From: JBBDWJ01 sp040902925
Lineage (GTDB): Bacteria > Acidobacteriota > Terriglobia > Bryobacterales > UBA6623
Length of the DNA stretch: 37,375 bases
Assembly: GCA_040902925.1 (NCBI GenBank)
Contig: JBBDWJ010000123.1
Location: 1 to 37,375 of the forward strand
Reading direction: 5' to 3'
This document shows, in pieces, positions 25,501 through 31,974 of the stretch. Both the position numbers and the translations under genes were made by a program. The stretch's first letter is position 1; every line of letters begins with the position of its first letter. The notes below the pieces were generated by a model. That model saw only the letters and a list, made by a program, of their open reading frames with translations, made no database searches and was not told the DNA's origin.

Positions 25501-25782
25501 GCGCGGCTCGTCGGCGGATTCTCCCAGCACCTGCCGCAATTTGTTGACGGCCGCGTTGAGGCTCTTGTCGAAGTCGGCAACAGCCTCGTTCGGCCAGAGG
25601 CGCTGCTGCAGCGTTTCCCGAGTGACCAGTCTGCCCGGCTGTTCCAGCAGGGCGGCGAGGATTTGGAAGGCGTGCTCCGGGAGCCGGATTCGCACGCTGC
25701 CGCGGCGCAGCTCTCCGGTTTGCAGATTCAATTCGAAAGCGTCGAACCGTATCACGCTTGAGGATTCTATTGGACTGAGCAT
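22567..25782 (-). CDS. winged-helix / Ser-Thr kinase / TolB-propeller fusion
   Basis: The 1071-aa protein combines four parts. First is an OmpR/CadC-type winged helix (about 10-110; FDAFELNLQTGELRR and GYRFIGAIEG). A Ser/Thr kinase follows (about 162-420) with glycine loop GEGGMGVVYKAED, catalytic Lys in VALKFL, HRDIKPANILL, DFGLARL and SPEQARG. Third is one transmembrane helix (about 466-486). Last is a TolB/WD40-like propeller (about 520-1065) with repeated FSPDG and SWSPDG motifs. All core kinase residues are present. Such fusions are a hallmark of Acidobacteria; the outer propeller probably senses a ligand and the kinase phosphorylates cytoplasmic partners. The DNA-binding part on the same membrane-bound chain suggests CadC-like control. 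The frame is open to 25857, but ATG 25782 fits the domain start better. A short tandem repeat encodes the Ser/Gly/Arg linker near 25430. Confidence 0.92.
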   Translation of the reverse strand: MLSPIESSSVIRFDAFELNLQTGELRRGSVRIRLPEHAFQILAALLEQPGRLVTRETLQQRLWPNEAVADFDKSLNAAVNKLRQVLGESADEPRFIEGLPRRGYRFIGAIEGRNSSEGRNGSERRDGSGDAGGLLRARAQIAVTQTTGSRTAMPAERTVSHYRVLEKLGEGGMGVVYKAEDTKLERMVALKFLAEHLLNDEQAKQRFLREARSAAALNHPNICTVYEIDEADGQLFIAMAFIEGESLEARIERGPRPIKEAVDIAEQIARGLQAAHNRGIIHRDIKPANILLASDGQVRIMDFGLARLAEGSRLTRFPIAMGTVAYMSPEQARGLDVDHRSDIWSLGVVMYEMIAGRRPFQGQYDQVLLYEIDQQKPEPLSAVRAGVTAELEFLVSRCLAKEPVARPSTAQEIAVYLRTLSDQWRSGPSAILAADGPLALTPNEAAPGSSGNVLAGLLLQDNFRRTLAAAAVLLALVLCSLLLRDMLLRGNRANGVLGEVPPALQAGLSTDPVVAAPPPGTRPFTSFVGEETEPAFSPDGARLAFVWTGPQGENRDIYLMAVSGAGAPRLTHDPKRDWSPAFSPDGETIAFLRQLSEDRHELRLVPSAGGSERLIGESRAAGVALGLSWSRDGKTLAVVDRQNGDQANRVYVFDIDAGKSRPASRTVPEGLGEAFPQWSPDGKSLAFVRDEKHSATAVVVISLRDGTEKTYPADTFGGLGWTPDSARLIFPSPQGQVGGHLLELNLLTGRTTGPGIASQRILYPAVSPAANSIAYSLRSGDSNIWKRAISSPGSPAAEQPPVPAILSTWDEDSPTFSPDGRLVAFSSNRSGSYEIWVSEPNGAAPRQITQFDRSLAGSPSWSPDGQAIAFDHRDQRPADIYVIDASGGMPRRVTDHPGEDILPRWSRNGRWIYFSSDRDGTPRIWRVPALGGTAERVTTLRGFECIEDPNRPILYFTRSEDEKELGIWRHDLETGEETPVAALADVGVERYWTIAGGGLYFKGFRGRLPRDRSDSPLYRLDLATGAVLQVGKIPGIVVSGPSGLAVSPDEATMLFVQRDYYNTDIFMTTGP

Positions 25783-26497
25783 CACAAGCCCGCCCCGCTC
25801 TCCGGGCCGGTTTCGGATTTGCTGGCTGACTTGAAGTCCAGCGCTGATCCTAGCCACGCCCTAGTGGTGTAAGCGTACTTCGCGGGGATTCGGGGCAACG
25901 GCAGCGAGGAAACTCCGGTTCGGGCCGGGCTGGGCCGCTTCGAGGTCGTCTACGCGATCGATGTTTGGCGGATAGCCGCGGCAGAGGCAGCGAGAGCCGG
26001 GGCGAGTTGATGCCAATGGCAGCGTCGGGTGAACGCCTTTCATATGATCCTCATTTCCTCACATGCCCGCCTCGGCCTCCGGCGCGGCATGGTGTGGCAG
26101 GATTCGACAAGATTTGGCATCGTTTGGCAGCAGATGGCATGGTTTTGCCTTTGCCGTGGGCTTTCCTTTCGGTGAGCAGTTTTGAGCGGTTTTACGAACG
26201 TTTTTCCGTTCATCGGGCTTAAAAAAACGGCAACCGTCCTTTGTTTGAAGGGTAGCACGCGCGTCCAAATCTTCCCGCCGGTTTTATTGGGATACTGTTG
26301 ATTTCATGGGGTTGCGGGATCTGTGACTGATTGGGGCGAGGGCGTCACCCCAGGCTTCGACTGGAGTTATGAGGCCGCCGGACGGTGGACGGTTGGCCGG
26401 GGGCCGGTCGATGGCCTAGCGCAGGAGGCGTCGATCTGTCCGCGGTGAGTCTTCTACCAGCGGCTGTAGAAGTTGGGCGCCCGCCGCGCGCCCCGCG
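25783..26497. other. gene-poor region with a 10-bp-periodic TGGCA array
   Basis: No convincing gene lies here. At 26085-26144 successive decamers begin CGGCA, TGGCA, CGACA, TGGCA, TGGCA and TGGCA, a strict 10-bp period. CTTCTAC (26451-26457) and GTAGAAG (26466-26472) form a small hairpin close to the transposase remnant, in the position and style of a REP element. Confidence 0.5.
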
Positions 26498-26773
26498 TCA
26501 GCGAGTCGACCGCTCGGGCACCGCAATGAGATGAATATGGTTGGGCATCAGCCTGTGACGGGTAGAAACTCGTCCATGGAACCAGAAACCAGGGTTGGTT
26601 CCTGGAGAAGCAGTAAGCCAGGATTCCCAAGCCGTAGCGCCGGGCATTGAACGGCCAACAAGGCCAAGTAGAAGCGGCGATCACTGTGGTGGAAGAATGT
26701 CTTCTGGCGATTGTTTCCCCGTTGCGCGACGTGGTGCGGTGCCTACAGCAACCACGCGAGCATGGCGTGGCAC
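26498..26773 (-). pseudogene. REP-associated tyrosine transposase (RAYT, Y1-type) remnant
   Basis: Read on the minus strand, three frames give pieces of one RAYT protein: VPRHARVVAVGT, then PHHVAQRGNNRQKTFF continuing to RRFYLALLA, then RRYGLGILAYC, and after a 58-bp interruption LMPNHIHLIAVPERS, which contains the HxH metal-binding motif of the IS200-like Y1 family. There is a frameshift after GT, another after LLA, and an insertion (26552-26609) that contains the palindrome-like GGAACCA...TGGTTCC. The C-terminal half with the catalytic Tyr is missing. The gene is clearly dead. Confidence 0.75.
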
Positions 26774-27194
26774 GGCCGCAAGCTCCGCACAGTCTGGGCC
26801 GCAGTGTCAAAATTGAGCCGGTCACATTTTTGCTAGGGGTAGATGCCTGCAGCTTCCTGTCGCGTTTTTCATGCGCTGTCCAACATTTCCATAAATAAGC
26901 TTAAGTTAGTATGATACATCCTGAATTGATCATGTCTATGGTTAAATTGAGTTCGTTTGGCACGTTTGATTTTTACTTGTTCTGGGTACCCGCGCCTCAT
27001 GGCACTCCTACCCAGAATCGACCCCAGCGGATACAGGCCATTACTCGGTCGATAGTGTTGCGCAAGGCACCAAGTGCTACCGACGGAGCTTCGCGCCTTG
27101 AGGCCGAGAGCCAAGGAATGTGAGGCCGTTAGGGTTTATCCGGAACTTGCGTTGCGGCTGAAGCAGCGCAGAGCGAGTAGAAAAGAGGGTAGGC
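26774..27194. other. A/T-richer spacer upstream of the 540-aa gene
   Basis: No gene is recognised. The stretch around 26880-26990 is markedly richer in A/T than its surroundings and may hold the promoter of the next operon, though no box pair is convincing. An AGAGGG-like ribosome-binding site lies just before GTG 27195. Confidence 0.35.
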
Positions 27195-28817
27195 GTGACG
27201 CCACTAGATTTCAAGGACCTTGTAAACCGACTCACGGGAACACCCGTGAAAGAGTGTAACCAAGATCGTCTTCTGGCCGGCGTGCTCAACAACCGGCGCC
27301 GCCAGTTGGATTGGTCCCAGTTCAACGAATTGCTGCTGCTTGTGAACAAGGACCGGGTCGAGCGGCCATTCTTCGAGCGCTTCTTCGGCCCGGACTGCTC
27401 GGTCGAATCGCTGGAGAGGGGCGTTGAAGACTTCCAGGTGGCGGCCATGCTCCGCTACGGCAACTTTATCTTTGCCTATCGGACTCTATCTCGGATTCGA
27501 AACCAAGTGGCGTTCGACCGCGAAATTGGGGAAGTGCTCAACGAAAAAGAGGAACAGAGCGCGGAATATGCCGGCCGGGGTAAAGTCCTAATCAAGATTG
27601 AAAAGATTCCGCGCGAGGACACGTCGTTGGTTGGGTATCTTGCGCCGAAGCAACTCGTGGCCGACGCCGAAGACGGAACTCTCCTGCTGGCGTGTGTCAA
27701 GCAGGCCGGTGATGGGCCAACTTGGCCGGACGTCGAGGCTCAGCTGGAGGCCGCGGGCAATCCCGAACGGGTGACAAAGATCGTCTCCAAGTATAGGGGC
27801 CAAAACCCCGCAGCGAAGCCCACGGCTTTTTCGGCTGACCTTCTCCGACTCGTCCCTGGAATCAAGAAGAGGGCAGACAATGTAGCAACCGTTCAGCAGG
27901 CTGCAGCGCGGAATCAGGATATCTATCTCACCTGGGATCACATGGACGTCTACTTCGCGACCTCCATGCGGAAGGTTTGGGAGTTTGCGGATCTGTATGA
28001 CTTCATCAACCATGTGGTGAAATCCGACCATCTTAAAGGCCTGAAGCTCCGGCATTTCGATCCCACCCAGTGCTACACCAGAAACAGGATAGATAAGGGA
28101 CTGGTGGAATCCCTAATGCTGAAACGTGCCAAGTGCACCGTTTACTCGGTACAGGATACGGACACTCTTGGGAAGGACTCAGAGCTTGCCGCAACCCTGG
28201 CCCAGGGCAAGCCTGTTATCGCCTACGTGCCGGACAAGCCTGTAGCCGCAAGAGCCCGCGAGCTGGAGAAGGAGGACCCGGCGACGATTCTCGACCGCCT
28301 GCGATTCGTGATGTACGCTGACGACCGACTGATGGCTGAAGTATCTGCCGACGACTTTGCGTTTGTCCGTGAGTACAATGAGCTGAGCCAGTTCGTTTTT
28401 AACAGCCCGTTCAGATCGGTTCCAGACGAGCCAAGCGTGAAGGCCTTCAGGTCCAAAGAGAAATCCAACATGGCGAGGCTTTGCCGGTTGATCGCCGACT
28501 CCGAGAAACGTATCTACGACAGCCGGGCCAACACTCTCAAGGAGTTCCATCCCCTCGGCATTCAAGTTAACCTCGACACTGGCGTGGCGAACGGGGTACT
28601 GGTTGTTCGGTCCGCTGAAAACTGCGCCAAGTTGCTGAGAGCTATACTGACAAGGTCAATGGACTGCTATCCGGAGTTCGACCCCAAGGAGAACATGTGG
28701 CACCTGCGAGAACGCATCTCGGGCTCAATCTTCAGGGTGGTCACCGGGAACAGACAGATCTATAATTGTTTCTGGAACTTCTATCTGCGAAACGAAAACC
28801 TACGGACACAACAATGA
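27195..28817 (+). CDS. unknown protein with deoxyribosyltransferase/TIR-like segment
   Basis: This is a 540-aa protein of no named family. Residues about 250-346 resemble a Rossmann-like nucleoside deoxyribosyltransferase or TIR-type module: an opening strand MDVYFATSMRK, then LRHFDPTQCYTRNRIDKGL, a hydrophobic strand CTVYSVQD, and GKDSELAATLAQGKPVIAYV, where Glu330 is placed like the catalytic Glu of that superfamily. The N-terminal 240 residues are mainly charged and helical and could be a sensor. The C-terminal 140 residues are a separate unrecognised domain (FHPLGIQVNLDTG, then a NGVLVVRS strand). The start is GTG. Its stop overlaps the next ATG by four bases, so translation is coupled. 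The DNA is visibly less GC-rich than the flanks and lies beside a transposase remnant, suggesting transfer. A nucleotide-acting defence effector is my inference. Confidence 0.6.
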   Translation: MTPLDFKDLVNRLTGTPVKECNQDRLLAGVLNNRRRQLDWSQFNELLLLVNKDRVERPFFERFFGPDCSVESLERGVEDFQVAAMLRYGNFIFAYRTLSRIRNQVAFDREIGEVLNEKEEQSAEYAGRGKVLIKIEKIPREDTSLVGYLAPKQLVADAEDGTLLLACVKQAGDGPTWPDVEAQLEAAGNPERVTKIVSKYRGQNPAAKPTAFSADLLRLVPGIKKRADNVATVQQAAARNQDIYLTWDHMDVYFATSMRKVWEFADLYDFINHVVKSDHLKGLKLRHFDPTQCYTRNRIDKGLVESLMLKRAKCTVYSVQDTDTLGKDSELAATLAQGKPVIAYVPDKPVAARARELEKEDPATILDRLRFVMYADDRLMAEVSADDFAFVREYNELSQFVFNSPFRSVPDEPSVKAFRSKEKSNMARLCRLIADSEKRIYDSRANTLKEFHPLGIQVNLDTGVANGVLVVRSAENCAKLLRAILTRSMDCYPEFDPKENMWHLRERISGSIFRVVTGNRQIYNCFWNFYLRNENLRTQQ

Positions 28818-29008
28818 ACGACGAAGCCGCAATGATCTACGCTAAACTGAACCGCCGCGACGAGTGGGAGGAGCGTGCAGAGAAGTCCTACGACGCCAAC
28901 GACCTCCGCGAGGAGTACCGAAAGCTGATGTACAGCCCGGAGGCCGTGAGGATGATTGAATCCTTCTCCTTCGAGGCCGAACAAAAGCTCAAGAAAACCG
29001 GCAGATAG
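28814..29008 (+). CDS. 64-aa charged protein, partner of the 540-aa gene
   Basis: This small, strongly charged, probably all-helical protein (YAKLNRRDEWEERAEKSYD and later SFSFEAEQKLKKTGR) is of no recognised family. Its ATG overlaps the upstream TGA as ATGA, the classic sign of coupled translation, so it likely works with the 540-aa protein as a regulator, inhibitor or complex subunit. The frame is open further upstream inside the larger gene, but the overlap start is preferred. Confidence 0.65.
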   Translation: MNDEAAMIYAKLNRRDEWEERAEKSYDANDLREEYRKLMYSPEAVRMIESFSFEAEQKLKKTGR

Positions 29009-29009
29009 C

Positions 29010-29099
29010 GCAAGGCGTTGAGCAGGTGATCGCGGCCCAACGGCGCCGAATAAAAGCGGTTCTGCCACAACTTAAGCCCGCGGCTGGCAGACGCCTTGC
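29010..29099. terminator. possible bidirectional terminator between convergent genes
   Basis: GCAAGGCGT (29010-29018) and ACGCCTTGC (29091-29099) are perfect inverted arms around a 72-base GC-rich structured interior, exactly filling the gap between two convergent genes. There is no U-run, so intrinsic termination is uncertain. Confidence 0.35.
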
Positions 29100-29109
29100 T
29101 TCCGGCACG

Positions 29110-29640
29110 TTACTGGATCGGCAAGTACGCGAAGCCCTGCATCTGGCGGTTGATGATCGCCGTGGCCGCCGAGAGGGCCACTTTGATTTCGTCGGCGGTT
29201 TGCGCGGGGTCGTAGCCGGCGTGGTTGAGGGCTTGACCGCAGACGAGGATCTCCACTCCGGCGGCGCGGAGCTGCCGGATCAGCTCGCGGTTTGGGTTTG
29301 GTTTGCTGAACAGCTTCGTGTATGCCTCATCGGAGAGCGATTCCTTGGTCGCTGCTCCGTGGAGCACGATTGCCATCTGAAAGTTCTCGACTTTGCCTAG
29401 CGCGAACAGGTTCACGAACCGGGCGGCGCGGGCGAATCCTTTGTTGACTCCGCCGTCCTGGTCGCCCGAGGTGACATCGACTACAACCTTGGACCCGCTT
29501 TGCGGCAGCTCGGGTTCGCCGGCGATCCGGAAGACGCCGCCGTGGCCTTTGATTTTGGGATATTCGAGTTCCGCCGGCGGCGCCGCGAGGAGCCAGGCCG
29601 CGGTGAGGGCCAGGGTTAGCGGGAGCTTCATATATCGCAT
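29110..29640 (-). CDS. exported DsrE/DsrF-like protein
   Basis: The 176-aa protein has a signal peptide (MKLPLTLALTAAWLLAAP) and a DsrE-like fold: KVVVDVTSGD, then ARFVNLFALGKVENFQMAIVLHG, then RAAGVEILVCGQAL with the conserved Cys of the family, and a C-terminal helix ending QGFAYLPIQ. DsrE-like proteins handle sulfur or act as small periplasmic redox proteins. Exported ones of this length occur widely with no firm role. ATG 29640 follows GGAG by seven bases. Confidence 0.85.
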   Translation of the reverse strand: MRYMKLPLTLALTAAWLLAAPPAELEYPKIKGHGGVFRIAGEPELPQSGSKVVVDVTSGDQDGGVNKGFARAARFVNLFALGKVENFQMAIVLHGAATKESLSDEAYTKLFSKPNPNRELIRQLRAAGVEILVCGQALNHAGYDPAQTADEIKVALSAATAIINRQMQGFAYLPIQ

Positions 29641-29951
29641 GGTTGTACTCCGTAACGGTCATCAGGCCCACCGCGCAGGCTGGGCTTGCTTTCATTAGCG
29701 GATCCGCGCCGTTTGCTTGGGCCGCGGCGAACGCTTTCTGCCCCCGTATCTTTGCATACCCCGCTCAGGTGTTGGCGGGGATACAGGTAGTGTCCTAGAA
29801 CCTGCGCAAGATTAGGACACTACCGGATCTTCCCCGACGGATCTCCGCACCGGTTCGCTTGCAAAAATATCGCCTGGAGAAGCGGCGGCTTCCATCTGAC
29901 GCGGTTTCACGCTTTATTCAGTTCACTGACGGGAAATGAGACCATAAACAG
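29641..29951. other. intergenic region with two hairpins
   Basis: No gene is seen. ACCCCGC...GCGGGGAT forms one hairpin at about 29758-29782, and the long perfect inverted repeat listed next follows directly. Confidence 0.4.
29786..29824. repeat. 12-bp perfect inverted repeat, 15-base loop
   Basis: GGTAGTGTCCTA (29786-29797) and TAGGACACTACC (29813-29824) are exact complements. It has no T-run and lies upstream of the DUF5131 gene. It may be a remnant of a small inverted-repeat element, an operator or an RNA hairpin. Confidence 0.6.
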
Positions 29952-30674
29952 ATGGCGAGCTCAAGTATTGAGTGGACGGAATCCACCTGGAACCCGGTGA
30001 CCGGTTGCTCGAAGATCAGCCCGGGGTGCATGCATTGCTACGCGGAACGGATGGCGAACCGGCTGCGTGCCATGGGGCAACCCAACTACGCTCGCGGATT
30101 CGACCTGGCCCTTCAGGAGCACATGCTGAACCTCCCGCTACGATGGAAAAAGCCGCAAGCCATTTTCGTCAACAGCATGAGCGACCTTTTTCATCACGAT
30201 GTGCCGGCTGCTTATATCGATCGCGTTTTCGATGTGATGAGGCGAGCGGACTGGCATCGCTTTCAAATTTTGACCAAGCGCGCCGATCGCTTGCTAGAGC
30301 TCGACCAGGACCTCGATTGGCCGTCTAACGTTTGGATGGGTGTCAGCGTCGAGAGCCGGGAATACCTAACCCGCGTTGACCGGTTGCGTCAAACCAGAGC
30401 GCGGATCAAGTTTCTCTCGGTTGAGCCCCTGCTTGAAGACCTGGGAGAGTTCGACTTGACCGGTATCGATTGGGTGATTGTGGGAGGAGAATCAGGCCCT
30501 GGGGCGCGCCCAATGGACCCATCGTGGGTCAAGAACGTCCGTGATGCGTGCCTGAAAACGAACGTTCGATTCTTCTTCAAGCAGTGGGGCGGTACCAGGA
30601 AAAAATCCACGGGCCGACTGCTCGAAGGGCGAACTTGGGATGAAATGCCGGGTCCAATCCCGCGCCCGATGTGA
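29952..30674 (+). CDS. DUF5131 (phage Gp37/Gp68-like) protein
   Basis: The 240-aa protein begins with the family signature SIEWTESTWNPVTGCSKISP, followed by GCMHCYAERMA, giving Cys19, Cys26 and Cys29, which resemble a radical-SAM-type iron-sulfur cluster motif. Other family stretches are IFVNSMSDLFH, FQILTKRADRL, WMGVSVES and WVIVGGESGPGARPM. The family is common on phages and mobile elements and is often beside a three-Cys-motif partner gene (tcmP), which is absent here. The reaction is unknown. Two micro-ORFs follow with overlapping stop and start codons and end at a strong terminator. Confidence 0.9.
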   Translation: MASSSIEWTESTWNPVTGCSKISPGCMHCYAERMANRLRAMGQPNYARGFDLALQEHMLNLPLRWKKPQAIFVNSMSDLFHHDVPAAYIDRVFDVMRRADWHRFQILTKRADRLLELDQDLDWPSNVWMGVSVESREYLTRVDRLRQTRARIKFLSVEPLLEDLGEFDLTGIDWVIVGGESGPGARPMDPSWVKNVRDACLKTNVRFFFKQWGGTRKKSTGRLLEGRTWDEMPGPIPRPM

Positions 30675-30772
30675 GAGTAGATTCAGCCGCAATCGCTCGC
30701 CGCGCCGAACTCACGAGACGCGGGTCGAGCCACTGCGCGGCTTTCGCGCAGCGGATGCCCGCGACGCCCTAA
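30671..30772 (+). CDS. micro-ORF, 33 codons, overlapping the DUF5131 stop
   Basis: GTG at 30671 overlaps the upstream TGA, and the frame runs to TAA at 30770-30772, giving a basic peptide (VRVDSAAIARRAELTRRGSS at the start). No similarity is recognised. Support is only the GTGA/TAATG overlap chain and the terminator downstream, so chance is possible. Confidence 0.3.
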   Translation: MRVDSAAIARRAELTRRGSSHCAAFAQRMPATP

Positions 30773-30864
30773 TGCCAGTCGTTGTTCCGAACGCGGAAAC
30801 GATCACCCGCTTCGTGTGCAACCCGCGGCAAGTACAGATCGGCGGCGTCCTGATCGTAGGCTAG
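30772..30864 (+). CDS. micro-ORF, 30 aa, coupled by TAATG
   Basis: The ATG overlaps the preceding stop as TAATG. The peptide has a hydrophobic start (MPVVVPNAETITRFV), one Cys, and a hydrophobic end (GGVLIVG). It finishes 22 bases before a strong terminator. No family is recognised. Confidence comes from layout only. Confidence 0.35.
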   Translation: MPVVVPNAETITRFVCNPRQVQIGGVLIVG

Positions 30865-30886
30865 TCTAGGCGCTCGCGCCTGGCGA

Positions 30887-30917
30887 GGGGCTCCCGCGGG
30901 GGAGCCCCTTAATTTTT
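30887..30917 (+). terminator. intrinsic terminator after the DUF5131 unit
   Basis: GGGGCTCCC (30887-30895) and GGGAGCCCC (30900-30908) form a perfect 9-bp stem with loop GCGG, followed by TTAATTTTT. A smaller hairpin, AGGCGC/GCGCCT, lies just upstream. Confidence 0.85.
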
Positions 30918-31006
30918 GGCCATGCAGTTCGGGGTCCCAATGGGCGAGGATGCGGACACAACCAATCTTCTGGTTGAGGGCCGCTTATCAAGCCGACGTT
31001 CGGCCC

Positions 31007-31375
31007 TTAGTAGCGGCTATCCAGCCGGAGTTCCTCATCGATAGGGCGGACTTCAATGCTCCCGATCTGCGCGGAAGGCCACTTCGCAGCAATTTGAATG
31101 GCCTCCTCCTGATCGTTGACCTCAATCAGGAAGAACCCACCAATCTGCTCCTTGGTTTCCGCGAATGGCCCGTCGGTCACCTGCAGCTTGCCATCGCGAA
31201 CGCGGAGCGTCGACGCGGTGGTTGCACTTCGCAGCGGGCGGGTGTCGAGCAGGCGGCCGCTCGTTTGCAGCGCAGACACGTAATCCAGCGTCTGTTGCCG
31301 CAGGATAAGCCACTCGTCCTCGGACAGATTGTTGAGCTTCTGCTCCTCTTCGTACGCCAGGCACAAGAACTTCAT
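31007..31375 (-). CDS. YciI/DGPF-domain protein
   Basis: The 122-aa cytoplasmic protein starts MKFLCLAYEEEQKLNNLSED and has the DGPF signature TDGPFAETKEQIGGFFLIEV, with conserved EAIQIAAKWPSA and IGSIEVRPI. The YCII fold is a dimeric alpha-beta barrel; DGPF proteins often sit near ECF sigma factors, none of which is visible here. ATG 31375 follows GGAGGT; the open frame to 31444 is not preferred. Confidence 0.88.
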   Translation of the reverse strand: MKFLCLAYEEEQKLNNLSEDEWLILRQQTLDYVSALQTSGRLLDTRPLRSATTASTLRVRDGKLQVTDGPFAETKEQIGGFFLIEVNDQEEAIQIAAKWPSAQIGSIEVRPIDEELRLDSRY

Positions 31376-31974
31376 CAGACCTCCGGAATTCACTGGATAG
31401 ATGGCGGGAAAACACCAACCAGGCGGCGCCAGGGCGGGCGGCAACCATCTTGTTTATAACGACTACCCGGGCAATTCACAACTTCGCTGCTGGTTTTAGA
31501 GCGGCCCTCGAGTTTGGCCATTTCCATCGGCGGCGGAGCAAAGACAAGGCAAAAGGCAAAGTGCAAAAGGCAAAAGGAGGGACAGGCAAAGCCGGTCGTA
31601 GCCCGGGCTTACGCCCGGGGTTTTGCCGGACGCCAAGGTCCACCAAGGACCGGCCAAGGTCCATCGGAGGCGCCCGCCGACTCGGACACCAACCCGGCTA
31701 CGAGGACGGCGCACTAGATATTTCCCCCTAAGGGAGTTACAGGAGTTTCTCCCACGCCACCGAGTAGGGAACTGGCGGGGTTAGGTACTGATAGTCTATG
31801 GACTGCGTTCCGGAGTCGTTGTTTAATAGGATCAGGGCTTCCTCCCGGGTCGGTATCTCACTGATACGTAAGGGATATAGAGGTGGATGGGCTGCCCGGC
31901 TTGGCCAAGCCGGCGGCTCTTGAGGGACGCAAATTTCGGTCCCCGAACTCCACAGCCAGACCGAAAAGTGTCTC
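31376..31974. other. intergenic region with dispersed small repeats
   Basis: No gene is called. It holds GGCAAAA/GCAAAGG-type short repeats near 31550-31580, a hairpin CCCGGGC-TTAC-GCCCGGG (31602-31619), CCAAGGTCCA repeated at about 31633 and 31654, and an 18-bp perfect palindrome CCGGCTTGGCCAAGCCGG (31896-31913). Confidence 0.45.

Noticed and set aside
26135..26149. Sigma-54-like promoter TGGCA...TTGCC
   Set aside because: The GG-to-GC distance is one base short of the strict sigma-54 spacing and no gene follows on that strand.
29010..29099. Integron attC-like site between inverted arms
   Set aside because: GTTRRRY and RYYYAAC-like pieces occur, but in the wrong order; a convergent-gene hairpin explains the arms.
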